This document shows, piece by piece, positions 35,189 to 43,460 of a stretch of DNA of 64,000 bases (position 1 is its first letter; every line of letters starts with the position of its first letter). This DNA comes from Azospirillum sp. B510 (GTDB lineage: Bacteria > Pseudomonadota > Alphaproteobacteria > Azospirillales > Azospirillaceae). The notes below the pieces were generated by a model. The model searched no databases. It worked only from the letters and a program-made list of their open reading frames with translations, and had not been told where the DNA came from. The position numbers and the translations under genes were made by a program. The DNA is taken from the NCBI RefSeq assembly GCF_000010725.1, contig NC_013857.1, forward strand, positions 62,001-126,000, given 5' to 3'.

Positions 35189-36652
35189 ATGTCCGCACAG
35201 TCATCCGCCCCGATACGATCATCCGCCCCGCCGCCGCCCGCCGATCCACCCCCCGGATCCGGTCATGTGATCGCCGCCCGCGGGTCGGTCATCGACATCC
35301 GCTTTCCCGAAGCGGCCCTGCCGCCGCTGTTCGACGCGGTGGAAATCCTGTGGGACGGCCCGGAACGGCTGGTGGCGGAGGTGCAGGCGCATCTCGACGC
35401 CGGAACGGCCCGCGCCATCGCCATGCAGGGCACCTCCGGCTTGCGGCGCGGCACGCCGGTCCGCTCCACCGGCGGCCCGCTGACCGCTCCGGTCGGCGAC
35501 GCCGTTCTGGGCCGGCTGATCGACGTCATGGGATCGGCGCGGGATGATGGGCCCGAACTGCCGGACGGGACGCCGCGGGCGCCGATCCACCGCGCCCCGC
35601 CGCCGCTGGCCCGGCGCAGCCCGCGCCGCGATCCGATGGAAACCGGCATCAAGGTGATCGATCTTCTGGCCCCGCTGGCCCGCGGTGGCAAGGCCGCCAT
35701 GTTCGGCGGCGCCGGTGTCGGCAAGACCGTGCTGGTGATGGAACTGATCCGCAAGATGGTGGAGCGCCACAGCGGCATCTCCGTCTTCGCCGGCATCGGC
35801 GAGCGCTCCCGCGAGGGGCAGGAGCTGTGGGAGGAGATGAAGCGGTCGGGCGTGCTCGACCGCACCGCGCTGGTCTTCGGCCAGATGAACGAGCCGCCGG
35901 GCGCGCGCTGGCGCGTCGGGCTGACCGCGCTGACCATCGCCGAGCATTTCCGCGACGAGGCGCGGCGCGACGTGCTGCTGCTGATGGACAATGTCTTCCG
36001 CTTCGTCCAGGCCGGCGCCGAGGTGTCCGGGCTGCTCGGCCGGCTGCCGTCGCGCGTCGGCTACCAGCCCACGCTGGCCAGCGAGATCGCCGAGCTTGAG
36101 GAGCGGGTGGCCTCGACCGCCGGGGCGGTGGTGACGGCGATCCAGGCGGTCTATGTCCCGGCCGACGATTTCACCGATCCGGCGGTCGCCGAGCTGTTCA
36201 GCCATCTCGACAGCTCCATCGTGCTGTCGCGCGCCATGGCGGCGGAGGGGCTCTATCCGGCGGTGGACCCGCTGTCCTCCACCTCCAGCCTGCTCGATCC
36301 GCTGGTGGTGGGGGAGGCGCATTACCGGCTGGCGGAGGAGGTGCGCGGCACCATCGCCCATTACCGCGAACTTCAGGATGTCATCGCGCTGCTGGGCATG
36401 GAGGAGCTGAGCGCCGCCGACCGGCTGGCGGTGGGCCGCGCCCGCCGGCTTCAGCGCTTCCTGACCCAGCCCTTCCTGGTGACCGAGGCCTTTACCGGTC
36501 ATGGCGGCGTCAGCGTGCCGCTGGACGAAACGCTGAAGGGCTGCCGGGCCATCCTGGACGGCGCGTGCGACGGCTGGGCCGAAGGCGCCTTCTTCATGAC
36601 CGGCACCCTGGATCAGGCCCGCGAGCGCGACCGCGCCGGGAGGCGGGCATGA
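35189..36652 (+). CDS. atpD: N-type ATPase beta subunit
   Basis: A 487-residue catalytic subunit of a rotary F-type ATPase. Walker A GGAGVGKT is at 173-180, GERSREGQELWEEMK carries the catalytic Glu region, and LLLMDNVFRFVQAG is Walker B. A Pro-rich N-terminal extension (about 1-25) precedes the beta barrel. Gene order downstream (C-Q-R-B-E-F-A-G, no separate delta gene) is that of the laterally spread N-ATPases, a second ATPase operon present beside the housekeeping one in diverse bacteria. I chose ATG 35189 (ribosome site CTGGAG) over a longer frame that runs through the palindrome upstream. Stop overlaps atpC (ATGA). Confidence 0.92.
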   Translation: MSAQSSAPIRSSAPPPPADPPPGSGHVIAARGSVIDIRFPEAALPPLFDAVEILWDGPERLVAEVQAHLDAGTARAIAMQGTSGLRRGTPVRSTGGPLTAPVGDAVLGRLIDVMGSARDDGPELPDGTPRAPIHRAPPPLARRSPRRDPMETGIKVIDLLAPLARGGKAAMFGGAGVGKTVLVMELIRKMVERHSGISVFAGIGERSREGQELWEEMKRSGVLDRTALVFGQMNEPPGARWRVGLTALTIAEHFRDEARRDVLLLMDNVFRFVQAGAEVSGLLGRLPSRVGYQPTLASEIAELEERVASTAGAVVTAIQAVYVPADDFTDPAVAELFSHLDSSIVLSRAMAAEGLYPAVDPLSSTSSLLDPLVVGEAHYRLAEEVRGTIAHYRELQDVIALLGMEELSAADRLAVGRARRLQRFLTQPFLVTEAFTGHGGVSVPLDETLKGCRAILDGACDGWAEGAFFMTGTLDQARERDRAGRRA

Positions 36653-37167
36653 GCGCCGAACCGTCAGTTTTCCCCTCTCCCCCTCGGGGAGAGAGGGGAT
36701 CAAAGCAGGCGAAGGAGCTTTCGCTCGTCATCTCCACCCCGGTTTCGGTCGTCGCCCGGCTCACCGGCATCCGCCATCTGCGGGCGGAGGATGCCAGCGG
36801 CGCCTTCGGCATCTGGCCGGGCCATGCCGATCTGCTGACGGCTCTGGCGGTCTCCGTCATCAGCTGGCGCGATGACCAGGGGCGGGACGGGCATTGCGCC
36901 GTGCGCGGCGGGGTGCTGACCATCCATGACGGCGCCCGGATCGCGGTGGCGACGCGCGAGGCGGTGACCGGCGAGGATCTGCACGCGCTGGAACGCGACG
37001 TGCTGGCCCGCTTCCGCCGCGACCGGGAGGAGGAGGGGGAGGCCCGGTCCGGTGCGCGCCGCATGCATCTGGCGGCGATCCGCCACATCCTGGCCTATCT
37101 GCGGCCGGAACGCCGCGCCGGCGGGCCCTTCGGTCCCGGCCGGGACAGCGGGGAGAAGGCGTCATGA
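36649..37167 (+). CDS. atpC: N-type ATPase epsilon subunit, with palindrome insert near N terminus
   Basis: 172 residues. The epsilon beta-sandwich is seen from about residue 26: LVISTPVSVVARL, DASGAFGIWPGHADLLTAL, RGGVLTIHDGARIAVATREAV; a charged helical tail follows. The segment just after the start, FPSPPRGERGSK (about 6-17), is not epsilon-like and is exactly the translation of a CCCCTC/GAGGGG palindrome (36671-36699), so a mobile or repetitive hairpin seems to have been absorbed into the gene in frame. There is an AAGGAG at 36711 ahead of the true domain but no start codon close behind it, so the overlapping ATG remains the best start. Confidence 0.85.
   Translation: MSAEPSVFPSPPRGERGSKQAKELSLVISTPVSVVARLTGIRHLRAEDASGAFGIWPGHADLLTALAVSVISWRDDQGRDGHCAVRGGVLTIHDGARIAVATREAVTGEDLHALERDVLARFRRDREEEGEARSGARRMHLAAIRHILAYLRPERRAGGPFGPGRDSGEKAS
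36671..36699. repeat. palindromic element inside atpC coding sequence
   Basis: TCCCCTCTCCCC (36671-36682) and GGGGAGAGAGGGGA (36686-36699) form a near-perfect hairpin around CTC. Same type as the intergenic hairpins at 35079, 43431 and elsewhere, but here inside an open reading frame. Confidence 0.75.
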
Positions 37168-37442
37168 CCGACGGGCAGGACCCGCTTCCCGGCAGCGTCC
37201 GCCGCCATCGCGAGCGGCGGGAGCGCTGGCAACGCGAAGGCGAACGGCCGATGAGCCGCAACTTCGCCCTGATCGGGGCGCTGGGCTGGCTGGTCATCGT
37301 GCCGACGCTGGCCGGGCTGTTCGCCGGGCGCTGGCTGGACGAGCGGGCGGGCGGTGGAATCTTCTGGACGGCGGCGCTGCTGTTCGCGGGCGTGGTGCTC
37401 GGCGGATGGCTCGCCTGGATACGAATCGAGCAGGAACGTTGA
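37164..37442 (+). CDS. atpQ: AtpQ-like small membrane protein of N-ATPase
   Basis: A 92-residue protein with a charged N terminus (about 1-30) and two transmembrane helices (ALIGALGWLVIVPTLAGLFAG; FWTAALLFAGVVLGGWLAW). It resembles AtpI-type assembly helpers and occupies the atpQ position of N-ATPase operons. Overlaps atpC (ATGA). Role in c-ring assembly or ion supply is inferred from family. Confidence 0.8.
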   Translation: MTDGQDPLPGSVRRHRERRERWQREGERPMSRNFALIGALGWLVIVPTLAGLFAGRWLDERAGGGIFWTAALLFAGVVLGGWLAWIRIEQER

Positions 37443-37443
37443 C

Positions 37444-37734
37444 ATGATGACCGCCCCCATTCTTCTCCCCATCCTTGCCGGGGCGCTGGCCGGTCTGGCC
37501 TTTGGCGCGTTGTTCTTCCGCGGGCTGGCGGCGACGGCGCGGCTCTACGTGGCGGGCGGAGTCCGCCGGGCGATGCCGCTCTATCTGCTGCGTCTGTTCG
37601 GCGCCACCGCCGCCTTCACCATGGCCGCGATCTGGGGCGGGGCGGCGGTGCTGCTGGCGATGCTGGCCGGTTTCCAACTGGCCCGCAGCGTCGTGGTCCG
37701 CCGCGAACGTCGGGCGCGGGTGGGATGGGGGTGA
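37444..37734 (+). CDS. atpR: AtpR-like membrane protein of N-ATPase
   Basis: A 96-residue protein with three hydrophobic segments (PILAGALAGLAFGALFFRGLA; MPLYLLRLFGATAAFTMAAI; GAAVLLAMLAGFQLARS) and an Arg-rich C terminus. AtpR is found only in N-ATPase operons and is thought to help ring assembly with AtpQ. The start is one of two adjacent ATGs (37444 or 37447) directly after the atpQ stop. Confidence 0.82.
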   Translation: MMTAPILLPILAGALAGLAFGALFFRGLAATARLYVAGGVRRAMPLYLLRLFGATAAFTMAAIWGGAAVLLAMLAGFQLARSVVVRRERRARVGWG

Positions 37735-37741
37735 GCGCGCC

Positions 37742-38416
37742 ATGACCGACTCTCCGCTGACGACTCCGGTGGTTTTCCTGGTGGGACCGGTCCCGGTCAC
37801 GCTGCCGGTCGTCGTCACCTGGGGGCTGATGGCGGCGATGGCGTTCGGCTCGGCTATCGCCACCCGGCGGCTGCGGGTTGAGCGGCCCGGCCCGGTGCAG
37901 ACCGTGCTGGAGCTGGTGGTGGAGACGCTGCGCCGGCAGGTCGCCGAGACGATGCAGACCGACGCCACGCCCTTCCTGCCGCTGCTCGGCACGCTGTTCC
38001 TCTATCTGGCGGTCGCCAACCTGTCGGGGCTGGTGCCGGGGATGAAGGCGCCGACCGCCTTCCTGGAGACGGCGGCGGCGCTGGCGTTGGTCGTGCTGTT
38101 GGCCTCGCAGGCGCTGGGCATCCGCCGGCGCGGCCTGTGGGCCTATCTGAAGGGCTTCGCCCATCCGACACCGCTGCTGCTGCCGTTGAACCTGCTGTCG
38201 GAGCTGACCCGCGCCTTCTCGCTGTCGATCCGCCTGTTCGGCAATGTGATGAGCGGGGAATTCGTCATCGCCATCGTGCTGTCGCTGGCCGGGCTGTTCG
38301 TCCCGGTGCCGCTGATGGCGCTGGAGGCGCTGCTGGGCCTTGTCCAGGCGTACATCTTCACGGTGCTGGCCGCGGTCTTCATCGGCGGCGCCGTCGGAAC
38401 AATCGAGAAGGGGTAG
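37742..38416 (+). CDS. atpB: N-type ATPase subunit a
   Basis: A 224-residue membrane stator subunit. Family motifs include FLYLAVANLSGLVPGMKAPT, then PLNLLSELTRAFSLSIRLFGNVMSGE, which contains the essential stator Arg in SLSIRLFGN, and LVQAYIFTVLAAVFIGGAV at the C terminus. It forms the ion half-channels against the c-ring. Longer upstream in-frame sequence overlaps atpR and is rejected; ATG at 37742 follows GTGAGCGCGCC closely after the atpR stop. Confidence 0.92.
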   Translation: MTDSPLTTPVVFLVGPVPVTLPVVVTWGLMAAMAFGSAIATRRLRVERPGPVQTVLELVVETLRRQVAETMQTDATPFLPLLGTLFLYLAVANLSGLVPGMKAPTAFLETAAALALVVLLASQALGIRRRGLWAYLKGFAHPTPLLLPLNLLSELTRAFSLSIRLFGNVMSGEFVIAIVLSLAGLFVPVPLMALEALLGLVQAYIFTVLAAVFIGGAVGTIEKG

Positions 38417-38421
38417 GAATC

Positions 38422-38661
38422 ATGGACGTCCATGCCATCAGCATCCTGGGCGCGGCACTGGCGGTGTCGGTCGGCGCCATCGGCCCGGCCCTGGCGGAAG
38501 GGCGCGCGGTCGCCGCCGCGATGGAGGCCATCGCCCGCCAGCCGGAAGCCGCCAACACCCTGTCGCGCACCCTGTTCGTCGGTCTGGCGATGATCGAGAC
38601 CATGGCGATCTATTGTCTGGTCGTCGCCCTGCTCCTGCTGTTCGCCAACCCGTTCGCCTGA
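38422..38661 (+). CDS. atpE: N-type ATPase subunit c (double-carboxylate type)
   Basis: A 79-residue hairpin protein with two transmembrane helices joined by the ARQPEA loop. Helix 1 reads GAIGPALAEGRA with Glu26 at the place where Na+-binding c subunits have Gln; helix 2 reads AMIETMAIYCLV with the essential Glu59, then Thr60 and Tyr64. Two facing carboxylates are a known trait of N-ATPase c-rings (reported for Burkholderia pseudomallei); whether the ion is Na+ or H+ cannot be read from sequence alone. Start ATG after GGGTAGGAATC. Confidence 0.92.
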   Translation: MDVHAISILGAALAVSVGAIGPALAEGRAVAAAMEAIARQPEAANTLSRTLFVGLAMIETMAIYCLVVALLLLFANPFA

Positions 38662-38684
38662 TCGCGGCAACCCCGAGGTCCGTC

Positions 38685-40964
38685 ATGCGCATCGACGGTT
38701 GGACGCTGCTTCTCCAGGCGGTCAATTTCCTGATCCTGGTCTGGCTGTTGCGCCGCTTTCTCTACCGCCCGGTTCTGGCGGTGATCGCCGAGCGTCAGGC
38801 CGCGACCGAGCGTGTCCGCAGCGAGGCGGAGGCCGCGCGCAAGGCCGCCGAGGCGGATCGGCGGGGGCTGGAGGCGCAGCGCGCCGCCCTGCCGGCCGAG
38901 CGCGACCGGCTGATCGCCGCCGCCCGTGCCGAGGCGGAGGCCGAGGGCGCCGCCCTGCTCGACAAGGCGCGGGCCGAGGCCGGCCAGGCGATGGAGGAGG
39001 CCCGCGCCCGGCTGGCGGAGGAGCGGGCGCAGGCGCTGGACGCCTTGCGACGCCACGTGGCCGAGCTTGGCACCCGGCTGGCAGCGCGGCTGTTACGCGC
39101 CGCGCCGGCCGCCGCGCTGACCGGTCCGTTGCTTGCGGAGGCCTGCGCGGCGGTGGAGGCATTGGCCGGTCCCCGGCGCGACGCGCTGGTCGACGGAAGC
39201 GATCCGGTGCCGGTGCGGCTCACCGTGGCGGGACCGCTACCGGAAGAGGACATGGCGCGGGCGCGCGACCGGCTGGCGGCGGCGCTTGGCTGTCCGGTGG
39301 CGCTGGAGCCGGTCGAGGATCCGTCGCTGATCGCCGGGGTGGAGCTGCATTTCGCCCATGCGGTCGTCCGCCGCAGCTGGAAGCAGACGCTGGCCGAGGC
39401 GAGGGAGGAGATGAGCCGTGATGAGTCCGAAAAGCAGGATGCTGAAAAGCACGATGCCGGGCCCTCGCTTGAGCAGGCGCTCGCCGCCTGGATGCCGGGC
39501 GCCTTGACCCGGCTGGAGGGGCTGGAGGGCGGCGCTCGGCTGGAATCGGTCGGGCGGGTGGAGTCGGTGGGCGACGGCATCGCCCATGTCTCCGGCCTGC
39601 CCGATGTCCGGGTCGATGAGCTGCTGCTGTTTCCCGGCGGCGTCGCCGGGCTCGCCATGGATCTCGACGACCGGATCGGCTGCGTCCTGCTCGGCGATGG
39701 CGCGGCGGTGGCGGCCGGCGGTATCGTCCATGGTACCGGGACGGTGCTGCGGGTGCCGGTCGGCGACCGGCTGATGGGGCGGGTGATCGACCCGCTCGGC
39801 ACCCCGCTGGACGACGGCCCGCCGGTGGAGGCCGAGCGCTGGGAGCCGGTGGAGCGCCCGGCCCCGACCATCGCCGAGCGCGCGGCGGTGTCGGAACCGC
39901 TGCTGACCGGCACCGCCGTGATCGACGCCATGTTCCCGCTCGGCCGCGGCCAGCGCGAGCTGCTGATCGGCGACCGTGCCACCGGCAAGACCGCCATCGC
40001 GCTGGACGCCATCCTCAACCAGGCCGATGGGGATGTTTTCTGCGTCTATGTCGCCATCGGACAGAAGGCGTCGGGTGTGCGCGCGGCGATCGAGGCGGTG
40101 CGCCAGGGCGGGGCCGCGGCGCGAACCCTGTTCGTCGTCGCCGCCGCCGATTCCGCTCCCGGCCTGCAATGGCTGGCGCCCTATGCCGGCTTCACCATGG
40201 CCGAGCATTTCCGCGACAGCGGCCGGCACGCGCTGGTCATCGTCGATGACCTGACCAAGCATGCGGCGGTCCATCGCCAGCTCTCGCTTCTGCTGCGCCG
40301 TCCACCGGGGCGGGAGGCCTATCCCGGCGATGTCTTCTATCTGCACAGCCGGTTGCTGGAACGCGCGGCCAAGCTCGGCCCCGCCAGGGGCGGCGGGTCG
40401 CTGACCGCCCTGCCGATCGCCGAGACCCAGGGCGGCAACCTGTCGGCCTATATCCCGACCAACCTGATCTCGATCACCGACGGGCAGGTCTGCCTGGACG
40501 CCAAGCTGTTCCACGAGGGGCGGAAGCCGGCGGTCGATATCGGCCGCAGCGTGTCGCGCGTCGGCGGCAAGGCCCAGCCGCCGGCGCTGCGGGCCCTGGC
40601 CGAACCGTTGCGGCTCGATTACGCCCAGTTCCTGGAGCTGGAGGTGTTCACCCGCTTCGGCGGGCTGGTGGACGAGCGGACGCGCAAGGCGGTGGCGCAT
40701 GGCCAGCGCATGCGGGCGCTGCTGGCCCAACGGCATCTGGCGCCCCGCCCGCTGGCGGTCCAGGCGGCGCAACTGCTGGCGCTGGCCGACGGCGCGCTGG
40801 ACGCTTTGCCGCTGGAGGCGATTCCACGCTTCCAGGCGGCTTTGGGCGCGTTGAGCGCGGCCCATCCGCCCCGGATCGCCGAGGCCCTGGACGATGCCAC
40901 CAAGACGGCGTTGCGCGACCTGATCGCCCAGGCGGCGGCCGGCCTCGGCGGGGAGGCGCCATGA
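38685..40964 (+). CDS. atpF-atpA: N-type ATPase b (with delta-like tail) and alpha subunits in one reading frame
   Basis: A single open frame of 759 residues. Residues 1-240 are the b subunit: membrane anchor LLLQAVNFLILVWLLRRFLYRP (about 7-28), Ala/Glu/Arg coiled coil, then a delta-like domain (VRLTVAGPLPEED; VEDPSLIAGVELHFAHAVVRRSWK). With no stop, the frame continues into the alpha subunit (about 243-759) with IGDRATGKTA Walker A, VDDLTKHAAVHRQLSLLLRRPPGREAYP and VGGKAQPPAL. In other N-ATPase operons atpF and atpA are separate. GGGAGG stands right before an in-frame internal ATG at 39411, so alpha could also be started alone (39411-40964, 517 residues). A one-base sequencing error cannot be excluded, because another frame ends at TGA 39419-39421. 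Confidence 0.85.
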   Translation: MRIDGWTLLLQAVNFLILVWLLRRFLYRPVLAVIAERQAATERVRSEAEAARKAAEADRRGLEAQRAALPAERDRLIAAARAEAEAEGAALLDKARAEAGQAMEEARARLAEERAQALDALRRHVAELGTRLAARLLRAAPAAALTGPLLAEACAAVEALAGPRRDALVDGSDPVPVRLTVAGPLPEEDMARARDRLAAALGCPVALEPVEDPSLIAGVELHFAHAVVRRSWKQTLAEAREEMSRDESEKQDAEKHDAGPSLEQALAAWMPGALTRLEGLEGGARLESVGRVESVGDGIAHVSGLPDVRVDELLLFPGGVAGLAMDLDDRIGCVLLGDGAAVAAGGIVHGTGTVLRVPVGDRLMGRVIDPLGTPLDDGPPVEAERWEPVERPAPTIAERAAVSEPLLTGTAVIDAMFPLGRGQRELLIGDRATGKTAIALDAILNQADGDVFCVYVAIGQKASGVRAAIEAVRQGGAAARTLFVVAAADSAPGLQWLAPYAGFTMAEHFRDSGRHALVIVDDLTKHAAVHRQLSLLLRRPPGREAYPGDVFYLHSRLLERAAKLGPARGGGSLTALPIAETQGGNLSAYIPTNLISITDGQVCLDAKLFHEGRKPAVDIGRSVSRVGGKAQPPALRALAEPLRLDYAQFLELEVFTRFGGLVDERTRKAVAHGQRMRALLAQRHLAPRPLAVQAAQLLALADGALDALPLEAIPRFQAALGALSAAHPPRIAEALDDATKTALRDLIAQAAAGLGGEAP

Positions 40965-41827
40965 CGGAGCGGCTGACCGAGGTCGAGGCGCGGCGGGCCA
41001 GCGTGCGGGATCTGGGGGCGGTGACCGACGTGATGCGCTCGCTCGCCGCCATGCGGTTGCAGCAGGCCTTGGGCACGCTGGCCGGCACCCGCGCCTATGC
41101 CGGGGTGATCGCCGGGGCGCTGGCCCAGGCGGTGGATTTGCTGGACGGTGCGGCAAGCCGTGATGCGCCGGTGCCGTGGCCCGTCAACGGCCATGGTCGG
41201 TGCGCCTGGGTGCTGTTCGCGCCGGAGCATGGCTTCGTCGGCGGCTTCGCCGAGCGGCTGGCCGAGGCCGCCCTGGCCGCGCCGCCGGACTGCGCGCTGT
41301 GGGTGGTGGGGCGGCGCGGCGCCGCCCTGCTGGAGGAGCGCGGCAGGGCGCCGGTCTGGTCGACGGCGATGGCGACCAACACCGATGCCGTCACCGTCAC
41401 CGCGCGGCGCATCGCCGGGGCGCTCTATGAGGCCGCCGCGGCCGGGCGGCTGGGGCGGGTGGAGTTGCTGTATGGCCGGACCAACGCCGGTGCGCCGCCG
41501 GAGCTGACGCGCCGCCTTCTGCTGCCGCTTGATCTGCCACAGGATCGTTTCGGCGACGGCAGGCGGCCGGTGCCGCCGTTGGTCAACATGCCGGCGCGCG
41601 ACCTGATCGTCCGGCTGGTGGACGAATATGTCTTCGCCCTGCTGGCCGACGCCGCGATGGAGAGCTTCGCGGCGGAGAATGCCGCCCGGCTGTCCACCAT
41701 GATGACGGCCCGCCACAACATCGAAACCACGCTGGACGAGCTGACCGCGACCGCCCGCCATCTGCGCCAGGAACAGGTCACGACGGAGCTGCTCGAACTG
41801 GTGTCCGGCGCCGAGGCGATGGGGTGA
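40961..41827 (+). CDS. atpG: N-type ATPase gamma subunit
   Basis: A 288-residue central-stalk protein. The N-terminal helix VEARRASVRDLGAVTDVMRSLAAMRLQQA and the C-terminal helix MESFAAENAARLSTMMTARHNIETTLDEL pair as the gamma coiled coil, and LFAPEHGFVGGFAERL belongs to the globular part. It is divergent from housekeeping gamma, as usual for N-ATPases. It overlaps the alpha stop (ATGA) and ends the operon, 70 bases before the convergent aldehyde dehydrogenase gene; a 17-base hairpin lies between. Confidence 0.9.
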   Translation: MTERLTEVEARRASVRDLGAVTDVMRSLAAMRLQQALGTLAGTRAYAGVIAGALAQAVDLLDGAASRDAPVPWPVNGHGRCAWVLFAPEHGFVGGFAERLAEAALAAPPDCALWVVGRRGAALLEERGRAPVWSTAMATNTDAVTVTARRIAGALYEAAAAGRLGRVELLYGRTNAGAPPELTRRLLLPLDLPQDRFGDGRRPVPPLVNMPARDLIVRLVDEYVFALLADAAMESFAAENAARLSTMMTARHNIETTLDELTATARHLRQEQVTTELLELVSGAEAMG

Positions 41828-41842
41828 GTTTCGCGGGAGGTC

Positions 41843-41880
41843 CCGGCCATCCCTTCTCCCGGAGGAGACGGGATGGCCGG
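41843..41880. terminator. bidirectional terminator hairpin
   Basis: 17-base arms with one mismatch (41843-41859 and 41864-41880) around a 4-base loop, between convergent atpG and the aldehyde dehydrogenase gene. Confidence 0.7.
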
Positions 41881-41896
41881 GGGACAAGAACCGGCG

Positions 41897-43393
41897 TCAG
41901 CCGGCGATTTCGAACTTGATGCCCTGGGCCAGCGGCAGCGCGGAGGAATAGTTCACCGTCGCGGTCTGGCGGCGCATATAGGCCTTCCAGGCGTCGGAGC
42001 CGGATTCGCGGCCGCCGCCGGTCTCCTTCTCGCCGCCGAAGGCGCCGCCGATCTCGGCGCCGCTGGGGCCGATATTGACGTTGGCGATGCCGCAATCGGA
42101 CCCGGCGGCCGACAGGAAGCGCTCCGTCTCGCGGACGTCGGTTGAGAAGATGCAGGAGGACAGGCCCTGCGGCACCGCGTTCTGAAGCGCGATGGCCTCG
42201 TCCAGCGTGTCGTAGGTCAGGACATAGAGGATCGGCGCGAAGGTCTCGTGCCGGACCACCTCGGTCTGGGCCGGCATCTCGACGATGGCCGGGGTGACGT
42301 AATAGGCGTTGGGGAAGCGGTCGGTCAGCGTGCGCTCGCCGCCGGTGACGGTGCCGCCCTCGGCCTTCGCGGCCTCGATGGCGCGCCGCATCGCCTTGAA
42401 GGCGTCGGCATCGACCAGCGGACCCATCAGCACGCCGGACTCCAGCGGGCTGCCGATCGGAACGGAGGCGTAGGCCGCCTTCAGGCGCGGCAGCAGCTGG
42501 TCCTTGACCGAGCGGTGGACGATCAGCCGGCGCAGCGTGGTGCAGCGCTGGCCGCAGGTGCCGACGGCGGAGAACAGGATGGCGCGCAGCGCCATGTCGA
42601 GATCGGCGGACGGCGCCACGATCATGGCGTTGTTGCCGCCCAGCTCCAGGATCGAGCGGCCGAAGCGCTCCGCCACCATTTTGGAGACCTCGCGGCCCAT
42701 GCGGGTGGAGCCGGTGGCCGAGACGATCGGGAAGCCGGGATGGGCGACCAGCGCCTCGCCGATCTCACGCCCGCCCTGGGCCAGCTGGGACAGGTTGGCC
42801 GGCGCGTCGCAGAAGCGGGCGGCGGCGCGCTCGAAGATCACCTGGCAGGCGGCCGCGGTCAGCGGGGTCTTTTCCGACGGTTTCCAGACCACCGGATCGC
42901 CGCAGACCAGGGCCAGCGCCGCGTTCCACGACCACACCGCCACCGGGAAGTTGAAGGCGGAGATGACGAGGCAGGGGCCGGCCGGGTGCCAGGTCTCGCG
43001 CATGGAATGGCCCGGACGCTCCGACGCGATGGTCAGGCCGTAGAGCTGGCGCGACAGGCCGACGGCGAAGTCGCAGATGTCGATCATCTCCTGAACCTCG
43101 CCCAGGCCCTCCTGGTAGATCTTGCCGGCTTCCAGCGAGACCAGACGGCCGAGATCCTCCTTGGCGGCGCGCAGCTCCTCGCCCAGCAGGCGGACCAGCT
43201 CGCCGCGGCGCGGGGCCGGCACGGAACGCCACGCCTCGAAGGCGCGGGCGGCGTTGGCGACGATGTCCGACACCTGCGACGGCGCGGTCTCCGCCACCGT
43301 GGCGAGCGTGGCGCCATCCACCGGCGAACGGGCGGTGAGCCCGGCTCCGCTGGAGGTCAGGCCGAAACGGGAGAGGATGTCGCTGTGCTGCAC
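41897..43393 (-). CDS. ALDH7-type aldehyde dehydrogenase (aminoadipate-semialdehyde type)
   Basis: A 498-residue NAD(P)-dependent aldehyde dehydrogenase. Motifs: SAFNFPVAVWSWNAALALVCGD, GSTRMGREV, general-base Glu in LELGGNNAMIV, catalytic Cys in GTCGQRCTTLRR, and the C-terminal signature NIGPSGAEIGGAFGGEKETGGG with SYNYS-like end. These place it with ALDH7A1/AmaB, which oxidises alpha-aminoadipate semialdehyde (piperideine-6-carboxylate) in lysine breakdown. Start is GTG with AAGGAG 8 bases upstream. The upstream ThDP enzyme on the same strand and a divergent LysR regulator form a likely regulated unit. Confidence 0.88.
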   Translation of the reverse strand: MQHSDILSRFGLTSSGAGLTARSPVDGATLATVAETAPSQVSDIVANAARAFEAWRSVPAPRRGELVRLLGEELRAAKEDLGRLVSLEAGKIYQEGLGEVQEMIDICDFAVGLSRQLYGLTIASERPGHSMRETWHPAGPCLVISAFNFPVAVWSWNAALALVCGDPVVWKPSEKTPLTAAACQVIFERAAARFCDAPANLSQLAQGGREIGEALVAHPGFPIVSATGSTRMGREVSKMVAERFGRSILELGGNNAMIVAPSADLDMALRAILFSAVGTCGQRCTTLRRLIVHRSVKDQLLPRLKAAYASVPIGSPLESGVLMGPLVDADAFKAMRRAIEAAKAEGGTVTGGERTLTDRFPNAYYVTPAIVEMPAQTEVVRHETFAPILYVLTYDTLDEAIALQNAVPQGLSSCIFSTDVRETERFLSAAGSDCGIANVNIGPSGAEIGGAFGGEKETGGGRESGSDAWKAYMRRQTATVNYSSALPLAQGIKFEIAG

Positions 43394-43423
43394 CGGGGTG
43401 GCTCCTTGGGTCTGTATAGAATT

Positions 43424-43458
43424 CCCCCTCTCAGGGGACTTGAGGGGTGGGGGAGTTG
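43424..43458. repeat. CCCCCTCTCAGGGGA palindromic element
   Basis: CCCCCTC (43433-43439 region) with AGGGGACTTGAGGGGTGGGGGAG forms alternative hairpins in the 67-base gap between the two minus-strand genes. Related to the elements at 35079 and 36671. Confidence 0.55.
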
Positions 43459-43460
43459 AA

